Origin: Mangrovicoccus ximenensis
GTDB lineage: Bacteria > Pseudomonadota > Alphaproteobacteria > Rhodobacterales > Rhodobacteraceae
Assembly: GCF_003056725.1 (NCBI RefSeq)
Contig: NZ_QBKZ01000001.1
Span: forward strand, 340,542 to 404,541
Direction: 5' to 3'
Length of the DNA stretch: 64,000 bases
A model generated the notes under the pieces. It was not told the origin of the DNA, made no database searches, and saw nothing but the letters and a program-made list of their open reading frames with translations. Positions 37,036 to 44,424 of the stretch are shown here, in pieces. A program made the position numbers and the translations under genes. Positions within the stretch are counted from its first letter, which is position 1; each line of letters starts with the position of its first letter.

Positions 37036-38136
37036 TCAGGCGGTTTCCAGCGCCGCCTTGCCCGGTGCCGGACGGTAGACCAGCGGATCGTCGGCCTCGG
37101 CCCAGAACGCCGCCTGGCGCGCCAAGTCTTCATGATGCGGGGACTTCACGCAGACCGGATCGGCGGCAGCGGCATCGCCCGCCAGGGCCAGCGCCTGGCA
37201 GCGGCAGCCGCCGAAATCACGGGTCTTGCGCTCGCAGCTGGTGCAGGGCTCCTGCATCCAATCCGTTCCGCGATAGGCGTTGAAGGCCGGGCTGCCGGTC
37301 CAGATCTCGGCCAGCCCCTGGTCCATGACGTTCCGGAATTCCAGATGCGGGATAGACTCGGCGGCGTGGCAGGGCAGCACCTTGCCCTCGGGCGTCACGT
37401 TCAGCCCGGTCGAGCCCCAGCCGCCCATGCAGGGCTTGGGATAGCTCGAATGGTAATCTGCCGGGACGTAGTCGATGACCAGCACGCCCTTCAGCCGCGC
37501 ACGCGCGGCGCCGACGATCGCCGTGGCCTCCGCCGCCTGCGCCTTCGACGGGATCAGCGCGCCGCGGTTCCGCTCGGCCCAGCCATGGACCTGCACGGTC
37601 GCAACCTCGATTCGGCGCGCGCCCATCTCCACCGCCATCTCCAGCGCGCGCGGCAGCTGGTGCATGTTGCGGCGGTGCATGACGAAGTTCAGCGTCAGCG
37701 GGAAGCCGACCGACCGGATGATCTCCGCCGCCGCCATCTTGCGCTCGAACCCGCCCTTGTAGCCGCCGATCTGGTCAGCCATCTCGGCATCCGTGCCCTG
37801 CAGCGACAGCTGGATATGGTCGAGACCGGCCTCGTCCAGCTCGCGCGCCCGCGCTTCGGTCAGGCCGATGCCGGAAGTGATCAGGTTGGCATAAAGTCCC
37901 GCCTCCCGCGCCGCCCGGACCAGCTCTGGCAGGTCGCGCCGCGCCAGCGGCTCGCCGCCCGACAGATGCAACTGAAGGACGCCCAGCTCCGCCGCCTCGC
38001 GGAACACCCGCGCCCAGGTCTCCGTGTCCAGCTCCGCCTCCTTGCGGATCAGGTCCAGCGGGTTCGAGCAATAGGGACAGGCCAGCGGACAGCGATGGGT
38101 CAGCTCGGCCAGCATGGCGATAGGCGGCTGCGTCAT
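37036..38136 (-). CDS. pqqE: PQQ precursor peptide radical SAM cyclase PqqE
   Basis: 366 residues. Forms the carbon-carbon bond between Glu and Tyr of PqqA. The radical-SAM cluster motif is C16-x3-C20-x2-C23 (CPLACPYC), followed by LHLSGGEPLARRDL. The C-terminal SPASM region has CMGGWG, LPCHAAE and the cluster CTSCERKTRDFGGCRCQA. It overlaps pqqD by four bases and ends the complete pqqABCDE set. Confidence 0.95.
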   Translation of the reverse strand: MTQPPIAMLAELTHRCPLACPYCSNPLDLIRKEAELDTETWARVFREAAELGVLQLHLSGGEPLARRDLPELVRAAREAGLYANLITSGIGLTEARARELDEAGLDHIQLSLQGTDAEMADQIGGYKGGFERKMAAAEIIRSVGFPLTLNFVMHRRNMHQLPRALEMAVEMGARRIEVATVQVHGWAERNRGALIPSKAQAAEATAIVGAARARLKGVLVIDYVPADYHSSYPKPCMGGWGSTGLNVTPEGKVLPCHAAESIPHLEFRNVMDQGLAEIWTGSPAFNAYRGTDWMQEPCTSCERKTRDFGGCRCQALALAGDAAAADPVCVKSPHHEDLARQAAFWAEADDPLVYRPAPGKAALETA

Positions 38137-38414
38137 GGCCTTGTCTCCAGGATGCGGCGTTCGTGCAGGGCGCCGAGATAGTCGATGCAATCCGACAGGA
38201 TCGCCTCCGCCGGAGCCTCGTAGCGCGCCGCCAAGTCCCCCGCGATCTGCCCGAGGCTGCGCGTGCCGTCGATCTCCGACAGGATGGCGAGCCCCGTGCC
38301 GTCCAGCGCCAGCGCCCGCTCGGGTGCCAGCAGCACCCAGCGGTCGCGGACCTTGTCTTCGTGGAGCCGCACGCCGCGCGGCAGGACCGGGACGGATTGC
38401 GCGTCGAGGCTCAT
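38133..38414 (-). CDS. pqqD: PqqD peptide chaperone
   Basis: 93 residues, winged-helix RRE protein that binds PqqA and presents it to PqqE. The family pattern PVLPRGVRLHEDKVRDRWVLLAPERAL and ILSEIDGTRSLGQIAGDLAARY is clear. It overlaps pqqC upstream and pqqE downstream by four bases each. Confidence 0.95.
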   Translation of the reverse strand: MSLDAQSVPVLPRGVRLHEDKVRDRWVLLAPERALALDGTGLAILSEIDGTRSLGQIAGDLAARYEAPAEAILSDCIDYLGALHERRILETRP

Positions 38415-39157
38415 GCCGCCGCCTGCGCCATGCCGGTTCCCGGCTGCCAAGCCCCGGGCGGGATCCGTGCAGGCTCCACATAGGCGCCCCAGAGCGCATC
38501 GAGCTGCGACCAGAGCACGTCGGTCTTGAAGATCAGCGCCGCGGCCGCCTGGTCCTGCTTTTCCTGCGTATCGGCATGGTCGAGCACCCATTGCAGCCCG
38601 AAGGCCACATCCTTCGGCGCCTCGGTCAGGCGGCGGCGGAAATAGGACAGGCTCGAGTCATCCGCGAAGGCGTAGTTCTGCAGCAGCCCCTCGATCCGCG
38701 CAGCATGGATCTTCGGCGCAAAGAGTTCGGTCAGCGAGGCCGCGACCGCCTCCAGCAGGGTCTTGTCGCGGACGAAGCGGACATAGGCATCCACCGCGAT
38801 TTTCGTCGCCGGCAGAACGCCGTCGCAGGTGGCCACGTAATCCGGGTCAAGCCCGACCGCCGAGGCAAGGCGCAGCCAGCGGCGGATGCCGCCCTCGTTG
38901 CCGTCGCTGCCGTCATGGTCCTCGATCCGGCTGCGCCAGGCACGGCGCAGGGCCGGGTCCTCGACGCGGCTCATGAAGGCGGCGTCCTTCATCGGGATGC
39001 GGCTTTGATAATAGTAGCGGTTGATCACCCAGGCACGCACCTCGTCGGGGGTGCATTGGCCGCCATGCAGGCGGTGATGGAACGGGTGCAGGTCGTGATA
39101 GCGTTCCGCCCCGATCTGGCGCAGCCGCGCCTCGAACTCTGCCTTGCTCTGGGTCAT
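38411..39157 (-). CDS. pqqC: Pyrroloquinoline-quinone synthase PqqC
   Basis: 248 residues. Cofactor-free oxidase for the final ring closure and eight-electron oxidation. Conserved HPFHHRLHGGQCTPDEVRAWVINRYYYQSRIPMKDA at residues 24-58 and EDHDGSDGNEGGIRRWLRLA near 105. It overlaps pqqB and pqqD by four bases. Confidence 0.95.
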   Translation of the reverse strand: MTQSKAEFEARLRQIGAERYHDLHPFHHRLHGGQCTPDEVRAWVINRYYYQSRIPMKDAAFMSRVEDPALRRAWRSRIEDHDGSDGNEGGIRRWLRLASAVGLDPDYVATCDGVLPATKIAVDAYVRFVRDKTLLEAVAASLTELFAPKIHAARIEGLLQNYAFADDSSLSYFRRRLTEAPKDVAFGLQWVLDHADTQEKQDQAAAALIFKTDVLWSQLDALWGAYVEPARIPPGAWQPGTGMAQAAA

Positions 39158-40050
39158 GCTGTCAGCTCCATGCCGTCCCGGGCGATGATCCAGCCCGCGG
39201 CCTCTGCCTCGGCGCGTTCGCCCGCATCGGGACGCAGCACCGGGTTGGTGTTGTTCATGTGGACGAAGACGCGGGCGCCGATCTCCAGCCCCGCAAGCCC
39301 GGCAATCGAGCCGTCGGCTCCGCTCATCGAGATATGGCCCATGCGCTTGCCGGTCTTCCGGCCCAGCCCTTCGCGGATCATCTCGTCATCCTGCCAGAGC
39401 GTGCCGTCGAAGAAGAGCATGTCGGCCCCGTCGATGCGCTCCGCCAGCGCCGGCGTGATCCGCGCGCAACCCGGGATGTAGAGCATCCGGGTCGCGCCCG
39501 CGGCCAGCTCCACGCCGACGGTCTGTTCGCCCTCGAGGTCGGTCTCGACCGTCTCGCCCTCGAGATAGAGCGGCACCTTCCCAGGCACCGGGAAGAGCCG
39601 CGCCTCGAGGCCGGGCAGCAGCTCGAAGGGAGTCTCGAGCGAAATGGTGCGGCGCGGCACCAGTTGCCGGTCTACCGCCGCCATCATCGGATTGCCGGAC
39701 AGCGCCGCCTGGATCTCCGCCGTCGCGAAGAGATCGAAGGGCTGCTTCTCGCGCAGGGTGAGGAGTCCGGCCACATGGTCGATATCGCCATTGGTGACCA
39801 GAACCGAACGCAGGGGGGACACGCGCAGATCGGTCGGCGCCAGCTGCGGCACGCGGGCGAACTGCTCCCTCAGGTCGGGCGAAGCATTGAGCAGCGCCCA
39901 GGAGGTCCCGTCCAGGCTCACGGCCACCGAACTCTGGCTCAGCGACGGTATGGTGCCCGCCCGTGCCAGGTTGCAATTGGTGCAGCCGCAGTTCCATTGG
40001 GGGAGGCCGCCTCCGGCTGCCGCCCCCAGAATGATGGCGCGGATCGACAT
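39154..40050 (-). CDS. pqqB: PqqB, metallo-beta-lactamase-fold hydroxylase
   Basis: 298 residues. Beta-lactamase-fold protein that hydroxylates the tyrosine moiety in PQQ synthesis. N-terminus LGAAAGGGLPQWNCGCTNC with the zinc-binding CxCxxC, NGDIDHVAGLLTLRE near 90 and HMNNTNPVL near the end. It starts 27 bp after pqqA and overlaps pqqC by four bases. Confidence 0.95.
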   Translation of the reverse strand: MSIRAIILGAAAGGGLPQWNCGCTNCNLARAGTIPSLSQSSVAVSLDGTSWALLNASPDLREQFARVPQLAPTDLRVSPLRSVLVTNGDIDHVAGLLTLREKQPFDLFATAEIQAALSGNPMMAAVDRQLVPRRTISLETPFELLPGLEARLFPVPGKVPLYLEGETVETDLEGEQTVGVELAAGATRMLYIPGCARITPALAERIDGADMLFFDGTLWQDDEMIREGLGRKTGKRMGHISMSGADGSIAGLAGLEIGARVFVHMNNTNPVLRPDAGERAEAEAAGWIIARDGMELTA

Positions 40051-40077
40051 CCGCTGCCTCTCCGCGCCGGCCGTCCG

Positions 40078-40176
40078 TCAGAGCCAGACGTCGCGGTCGT
40101 CATCCTCTGCCGGGCTGTACATGTTGATTTCCATCCCGCAGGTGATCTCGCGCAGGGTCGGCTTGGTCCATGCCAT
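40078..40176 (-). CDS. pqqA: PQQ precursor peptide PqqA
   Basis: A 32-residue peptide. Glu16 and Tyr20 in the EINMY segment are the residues that PqqE cross-links to make PQQ, with exactly the ExxxY spacing. The peptide begins MAWTKPTLREI and ends in an acidic DDDRDVWL tail. A GAGGAGGAG ribosome site precedes it. It is the first gene of the pqq set and overexpression relative to pqqB-E is usual. Confidence 0.93.
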   Translation of the reverse strand: MAWTKPTLREITCGMEINMYSPAEDDDRDVWL

Positions 40177-40257
40177 GATGTTGTCTCCTCCTCAGGTTCA
40201 CATCCATCACCTTACTGCAGCTTGCCGGAGTCGCAGCCCGCAAGTTCTAAGAGGATT

Positions 40258-40917
40258 CTAAGAGCCAGCGCCGCGCAGCTCGAAGCCGCGGCTGCGGATG
40301 GTCACGATCTCAAGCCCGAATTCCGGCCGGGCGGCCAGCTTCTTCCTGAGATAACCGATATAGACATCGACCACGTTCTCGGCGCCGGGCGCATCGCCGG
40401 TCCAGAGCCGGTCGAAGATCCCGCCGCGCGGAAGCGGCGCGCCGCGGTGCTCCCACAGGAGCTGCAGGAGCGCGAATTCGCGTTCGGTCAGGTCCAGTTC
40501 CGCCGCGCCCTTCCGCAGCCGCCGCGTTCCGGCATCGAGCACCGGCCCTCCGGGCCGGATCTCGGCTGCGCGGCTGATCTGGACATGGAGCCGGGCGGCC
40601 AGCTCGTCGAGATCAAGCGGCTTTACGACGTAGTCGTCCGCCCCGGCGCGCAGCCCGGCCGTGCGGTCGGCGATCTCGGTCAGCGCGCTGAGCATCAGCA
40701 CCGGCAGCCGCAGCCCTTCCGCGCGAAGCCCGGCCACCAAATCGAGCCCGCTTTCGGTGCCGATCATCACGTCGATCACCGCCGCGTCGAACGGCTCCGC
40801 CCGCAGCCGGACGGCCGCGGACGCCGCCGAAGGCTCCGCCACGACCGCAAACCCCTTCATCCGCAGCCCGCGCGCCAGCACCGAGGCAATGTCGGGATCG
40901 TCATCGACGACGAGCAC
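40258..40917 (-). CDS. OmpR-family response regulator, no partner kinase nearby
   Basis: About 219 residues from a GTG: receiver domain with acidic pair VVDDDPD, phosphoacceptor in AAVIDVMIG near residue 49, and KPLDLDEL, then a winged-helix DNA-binding domain ending NVVDVYIGYLRKKL..TIRSRGFELRG. The start is uncertain: the frame stays open upstream, where GGGGAGGG precedes a CTG at 40944. It lies 81 bp before pqqA on the same strand. Regulators of this kind next to pqq control methanol or alcohol oxidation in some Alphaproteobacteria; that role is only inferred. Confidence 0.75.
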   Translation of the reverse strand: MLVVDDDPDIASVLARGLRMKGFAVVAEPSAASAAVRLRAEPFDAAVIDVMIGTESGLDLVAGLRAEGLRLPVLMLSALTEIADRTAGLRAGADDYVVKPLDLDELAARLHVQISRAAEIRPGGPVLDAGTRRLRKGAAELDLTEREFALLQLLWEHRGAPLPRGGIFDRLWTGDAPGAENVVDVYIGYLRKKLAARPEFGLEIVTIRSRGFELRGAGS

Positions 40918-40964
40918 CCGCGGAGTTCCGGACGTGTCCTCCAGCGTGCGCCCTCCCCTTGCGA

Positions 40965-41480
40965 TCAGGCCGCGATATCGGACAGGACGCCGAGCGCCCA
41001 GGCCTCCATCGCCGCCGCTTCGGCCGGGACGGGTTCGGCGAAATCGCCCGCGAAATCGAGGAAGGCCGCCATGTTGCTGGCGCCGACGCCGACGATCACC
41101 GGGGTTCCGCCCGCGACCGCCCCGCCGATCAGCTCGCGGAAGCCGCGGCCGTCAGCCTCGTGCTTGCCGAACTTGTTGACCATCAGAAGATCGACCGGCG
41201 CGGAAAGCGAGGCGGTGACCATGCCGACCGCCTGTTCCAACGCGCCGGCGTCCAGACGGCAGCCCGAGGAGCCTGCGCCCAGAGACTGGGAGATCCGTAC
41301 CAGCGGGCCGTCGGGCAGGACGCGCACATCCATGTCGCAGCCGCAATCGTCGTCGCGCTCCGTGTTCTGCTGCACCACGCCCGCCAGCCGCACGCCGCGC
41401 GCCGCCAGCTGCGCGGCTAGCCCGCTGAGCAGCCGGTCGCCGTCGCCCCTGCCATCCGCTGTCACATATCCGATCCGCAT
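40965..41480 (-). CDS. DUF2478 family protein (putative nucleotide-binding)
   Basis: 171 residues, complete. DUF2478 proteins are short alpha/beta proteins often found beside molybdenum uptake genes and annotated as nucleoside-triphosphatase-like. The conserved GCDMDVRVLPDG with an upstream DDDCGCD cysteine cluster (residues near 45-50), and LLMVNKFGKHEADGRGFRELI near 100, are seen. It stops 48 bp before the response regulator start, so both may be cotranscribed with pqq. Function unknown. Confidence 0.6.
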   Translation of the reverse strand: MRIGYVTADGRGDGDRLLSGLAAQLAARGVRLAGVVQQNTERDDDCGCDMDVRVLPDGPLVRISQSLGAGSSGCRLDAGALEQAVGMVTASLSAPVDLLMVNKFGKHEADGRGFRELIGGAVAGGTPVIVGVGASNMAAFLDFAGDFAEPVPAEAAAMEAWALGVLSDIAA

Positions 41481-41609
41481 TGCCGACTCTCCGTACTGCC
41501 AAGGGGCAAGATAGCCCCGGCGCGGCCGCATCGCCAGCCTTCGCGGGGCCGACATTCGTCGGTGCCGTTGCCATGCACACAGATCAGGGCAGATCTTCCA
41601 TACCAGCCA

Positions 41610-41634
41610 TTGCGGCCGCCGGTCCGATCCCCTA
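41610..41634 (+). promoter_or_regulatory. RpoH-like promoter candidate of the double-hairpin sRNA
   Basis: TTGCGG (41610-41615) and CCCCTA (41629-41634) are separated by 13 bp, near the CTTG-N13-CCCCAT layout of alphaproteobacterial heat-shock sigma factors. Three GTAC tetramers follow at 41639, 41649 and 41658. Transcription would begin near 41643. Confidence 0.4.
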
Positions 41635-41644
41635 TTTTGTACTC

Positions 41645-41748
41645 AACGGTACATTGCGTACCACTGAATTTCCGAAGGCTCCTCCTCCTCCCTGAGCCTA
41701 GGAAATGTGCGGCGACCCCCTCCTCCTCCCTGGGGTCGCCGCTTTTTT
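41645..41748 (+). ncRNA. Cuckoo/CcsR-type small RNA with two anti-Shine-Dalgarno hairpin loops
   Basis: Two consecutive stem-loops carry the identical 12-nt loop CTCCTCCTCCCT. Hairpin 1: AGGCTC (41676-41681) with GAGCCT (41694-41699). Hairpin 2: GCGGCGACCCC (41709-41719) with GGGGTCGCCGC (41732-41742), followed by six T, so it doubles as the terminator. This is the architecture of the cuckoo RNA family, which includes CcsR1-4 of Rhodobacter sphaeroides; those are stress-induced and affect C1 metabolism and redox defence. Here a single copy stands alone, not in a tandem array, and no DUF1127 (CcaF1-like) gene is upstream. The 5' end is estimated. Confidence 0.85.
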
Positions 41749-41771
41749 GTCCGCCGCATCGCCAGCCGCCG

Positions 41772-42740
41772 TCAGCGCGCCCCCCGGCTTATGCCGCGCT
41801 CGGCGCTATCCAGGTTGCCGTAATCGATCAGGCCGGGGCCGGTCAGGATCTCGCGCATCGGGACTGCCAGGCCGAAATTGACATGCGCATTCAGGATCGT
41901 GACCGCCAGGAACCCCTGCAGATAGCCCTGCTGGTCGATGGCGAAAATCTGGGAGCCGGAGCGGATCCGGTCGATCGTGGTATCGTCGAGATCGATGCTG
42001 CCGATCTTCACCCGGCCCGCCTGCCCCGCGCGCTCCACCGCTCTCACCGAAGCATTGGTGCTGTAGCTTCCGATCGACAGGATCGCGGCCACGCCGGGCG
42101 TTCCGATCAGGTATTGCTTGACCGCGTCCGACGCCGCGTCCAGATCCTCGATGCTGCCCGGCGGCAGGTCGAGCGTTTCCGCTTCGCCCCCGGCCTCGGA
42201 AATCGAGTCCTCCAGACCACGGCACATCGCGGCGATGTTGTCGAGATCGGGCAGGGTCGTGACGCAGACCGCCCGCAGGAGCCCGTTGGCAGCGAAATAG
42301 CTGCCGGCAGCGCGGCCGTTGTCGTAGCCGCGGCTGCCGATATAGGTCAGCGCTCCCAGCCGGCGCACCGCTTCGAGCCCGCCGGCGTTGTAGAGAATGA
42401 CGGGAATCCCCGCCGCGACCGCCTCCTGCACCGCGGCTTCGATCGGTTCGGGGTCCCAGAGGCCCGTGACGATGCCGTCGGCACGCCGCGCGATCGCCTT
42501 GCGGATCAGGGCAGCGGCATTTCCTCCGACATCGTCGTAATCCTCGATCTGCAGCCAGGTGACAGATCCCAGCTGCGCCTCGACCACCATCCCCGCATCC
42601 TCCGCCCCGCGATGCACGATCGACCAGAACGGGTGCCCGGTATTGCCGCCGACCACGAAAATGTCGGCAGCAAGCACGGGCCGGACGCCGAGCATGCAAA
42701 TGATCGAGATCAGGGCGGCGGCAAGGCACTGGCGCGGCAT
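41772..42740 (-). CDS. Periplasmic sugar-type (ribose/TorT-like) substrate-binding protein
   Basis: 322 residues with a signal peptide (cleavage near VLA-AD at residue 25) and a type I periplasmic-binding fold: DIFVVGGNTGHPFWSIVHRGAEDAG, ADGIVTGLWDPEPIEAAVQEAVAAGIPVILYNAGG near 90-125 and IGSRGYDNGRAAGSYF near 140. Ligands of this group include ribose, galactose and TMAO. No permease or ATPase is adjacent, so it may serve as a sensor subunit or belong to a transporter elsewhere. It stops just past the sRNA terminator. Confidence 0.75.
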   Translation of the reverse strand: MPRQCLAAALISIICMLGVRPVLAADIFVVGGNTGHPFWSIVHRGAEDAGMVVEAQLGSVTWLQIEDYDDVGGNAAALIRKAIARRADGIVTGLWDPEPIEAAVQEAVAAGIPVILYNAGGLEAVRRLGALTYIGSRGYDNGRAAGSYFAANGLLRAVCVTTLPDLDNIAAMCRGLEDSISEAGGEAETLDLPPGSIEDLDAASDAVKQYLIGTPGVAAILSIGSYSTNASVRAVERAGQAGRVKIGSIDLDDTTIDRIRSGSQIFAIDQQGYLQGFLAVTILNAHVNFGLAVPMREILTGPGLIDYGNLDSAERGISRGAR

Positions 42741-42806
42741 TTCGGAACCCTCCTGTGAGGGCAGGCTAGGGCCGCGGAGGTTACCGGACGCTGAACATAT
42801 TCCGGT

Positions 42807-44093
42807 TCAGGAAACTTTCCCCAGCTTGGCCGGTTCCGGCCCGCCCCAGGCCCAGTCGAGCAGCTCGACGGTATGCACCACCGGCACGCCGGTCCGCCCG
42901 CCGATCTGCGCCATGCATCCGATATTGCCGGCCGCGATGACCTCCGGCGCCACCGCCTCGAGCGTGGCGGCCTTGCGGCGGCCGAGTTCTCCGGCGATTT
43001 CGGGCTGCATCAGGTTGTAGGTCCCGGCGGAGCCGCAGCAAAGATGCGGATCGGCAGGCGTCGCGACCTCGTAGCCTGCCGCCTGCAGCAGCGCCTTCGG
43101 CGCGGCGGTCACCTTCTGGCCGTGCTGCAGCGAACAGGCGGCGTGATAGGCAACACGCATCCCCTGACGCGCCGGCGCGGGCAGCTCCAGCCCCGACAGG
43201 AACTCGGTGATGTCCTTCGCCTTGGCGCTGACCTCCGCCGCTGCCTCGGAGAGCGGATCGTTGCGGAAGATATGGCCGTAATCCTTCACCGTCGTGCCGC
43301 AGCCCGAGGTGTTGACGATGATCGCGTCGAGCCCCTCCATCTCGGCCATCCAGGTGCAGATGTTGCGGGCGGCGAAGTGCTTCGCCTCTTCCTCGCGGCC
43401 CATGTGGTGCACCAGCGCGCCGCAGCAGCCCTCTCCCTTCGGGATCACCACCTCGATGCCCAGGCGGGTCAGCAGCCGGATGGTCGCCGCGTTGATGTCG
43501 GCGTCGAGCGCCTTCTGGGCGCAGCCGGTCATCAGCACGACCCGGCCGCGGCGGTCTCCTTGCGCCTTGTGGACCTGCGGCTCGTCGATCCGTGACGGCG
43601 CGGCGATCGGCGCCTTGGCCATGTCGAGCATCGCGCGCGCCCGCGCATCCGGCACCAGCCTGCGGAACGGCCGGGCAATCTTGGCGCCGAGCAGCGCCCA
43701 GCGGAACCGCCCCGGATAGGGCAGGATCCGCGCCAGCGCGCCGCGCAGCAGCCGCTCCTGCCAGGGCCGCTCCCAGGTCTTCTCGATATGGGCGCGGGCA
43801 TGGTCGACGAGATGCATGTAATGCACGCCCGAGGGACAGGTTGTCATGCAGGCCAGGCAGCCGAGGCAGCGGTCGACATGGCGCACGGTCTCCTCGTCCG
43901 CCGGGCGGCCGGACTCCAGCATGTCCTTGATCAGGTAGATGCGGCCGCGCGGGGAATCCAGTTCGTCGCCCAGCACCTGGTAGCTCGGGCAGGTCGCCGT
44001 GCAGAAGCCGCAATGCACGCAGGCGCGCAGGATCTCGTTGGCGCGGGCAATGCCGGGATCGGCAAGCTGCGCGTCTGTGAAGTTCGTCTTCAT
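42807..44093 (-). CDS. glcF: Glycolate oxidase iron-sulfur subunit GlcF
   Basis: 428 residues, complete. Two ferredoxin clusters, CVHCGFCTATCPSY near residue 25 and CLGCLACMTTCPSG near 77, then two CCG domains with TGCAQKALD, GEGCCGALVHHMG and LCCGSAGTYN. GlcF passes electrons from the GlcD/GlcE flavoprotein to quinone. It starts three bases after the glcE stop. glcE is a remnant and glcD is not present here, so the enzyme is probably not functional unless the missing parts lie elsewhere. Confidence 0.93.
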   Translation of the reverse strand: MKTNFTDAQLADPGIARANEILRACVHCGFCTATCPSYQVLGDELDSPRGRIYLIKDMLESGRPADEETVRHVDRCLGCLACMTTCPSGVHYMHLVDHARAHIEKTWERPWQERLLRGALARILPYPGRFRWALLGAKIARPFRRLVPDARARAMLDMAKAPIAAPSRIDEPQVHKAQGDRRGRVVLMTGCAQKALDADINAATIRLLTRLGIEVVIPKGEGCCGALVHHMGREEEAKHFAARNICTWMAEMEGLDAIIVNTSGCGTTVKDYGHIFRNDPLSEAAAEVSAKAKDITEFLSGLELPAPARQGMRVAYHAACSLQHGQKVTAAPKALLQAAGYEVATPADPHLCCGSAGTYNLMQPEIAGELGRRKAATLEAVAPEVIAAGNIGCMAQIGGRTGVPVVHTVELLDWAWGGPEPAKLGKVS

Positions 44094-44096
44094 GTC

Positions 44097-44260
44097 TCAG
44101 CCTTCCGGAGCGAACAGCCCGCGCGGGTCGAATTTCTGCCTCAGCCCGGCCGCCAGCGCGGCCACCGGGGCGGGATCGGGATGCAGCGCCGGGACAGGTC
44201 CCTGCCCGCGCAGCCGGGTGGCATGGCCGCCGAGATCCGCCATCCCGGCGCGCAGGTCGG
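44097..44260 (-). pseudogene. glcE: Glycolate oxidase subunit GlcE, C-terminal remnant
   Basis: About 53 residues: LRAGMADLGGHATRLRG, then HPDPAPVAALAAGLRQKFDPRGLFAPEG, the typical end of FAD-linked oxidases such as GlcE. The FAD-binding part and the start are gone; upstream sequence belongs to a YIP1-type membrane protein. Confidence 0.8.
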
Positions 44261-44424
44261 TCCTCCCGCGACAGGCGCGGCAGCTGCGCGACGAAGACCA
44301 GCGCGCAGCCGAGCATGAGATAGGCCAGCGCCCGTCCCTCATGTTCGGGCAGCGCCAGCCGCCGCCGGACCACCTGGCCCGGACGGCGGTAGCTCGCCAG
44401 GATGTCCAGCGTGACCGAGGACAT
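44261..44424 (-). pseudogene. YIP1-family membrane protein, N-terminal fragment
   Basis: About 54 residues: TLDILASYRRPGQVVRRRLAL, then a hydrophobic YLMLGCALVFVAQLP, as in the YIP1-like protein usually found after sufD in Rhodobacterales. The ATG shares one base with the sufD stop. The remaining helices are lost at the seam with glcE. In intact relatives sufS, a DUF59 gene and an iscA-type gene follow. Confidence 0.65.
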
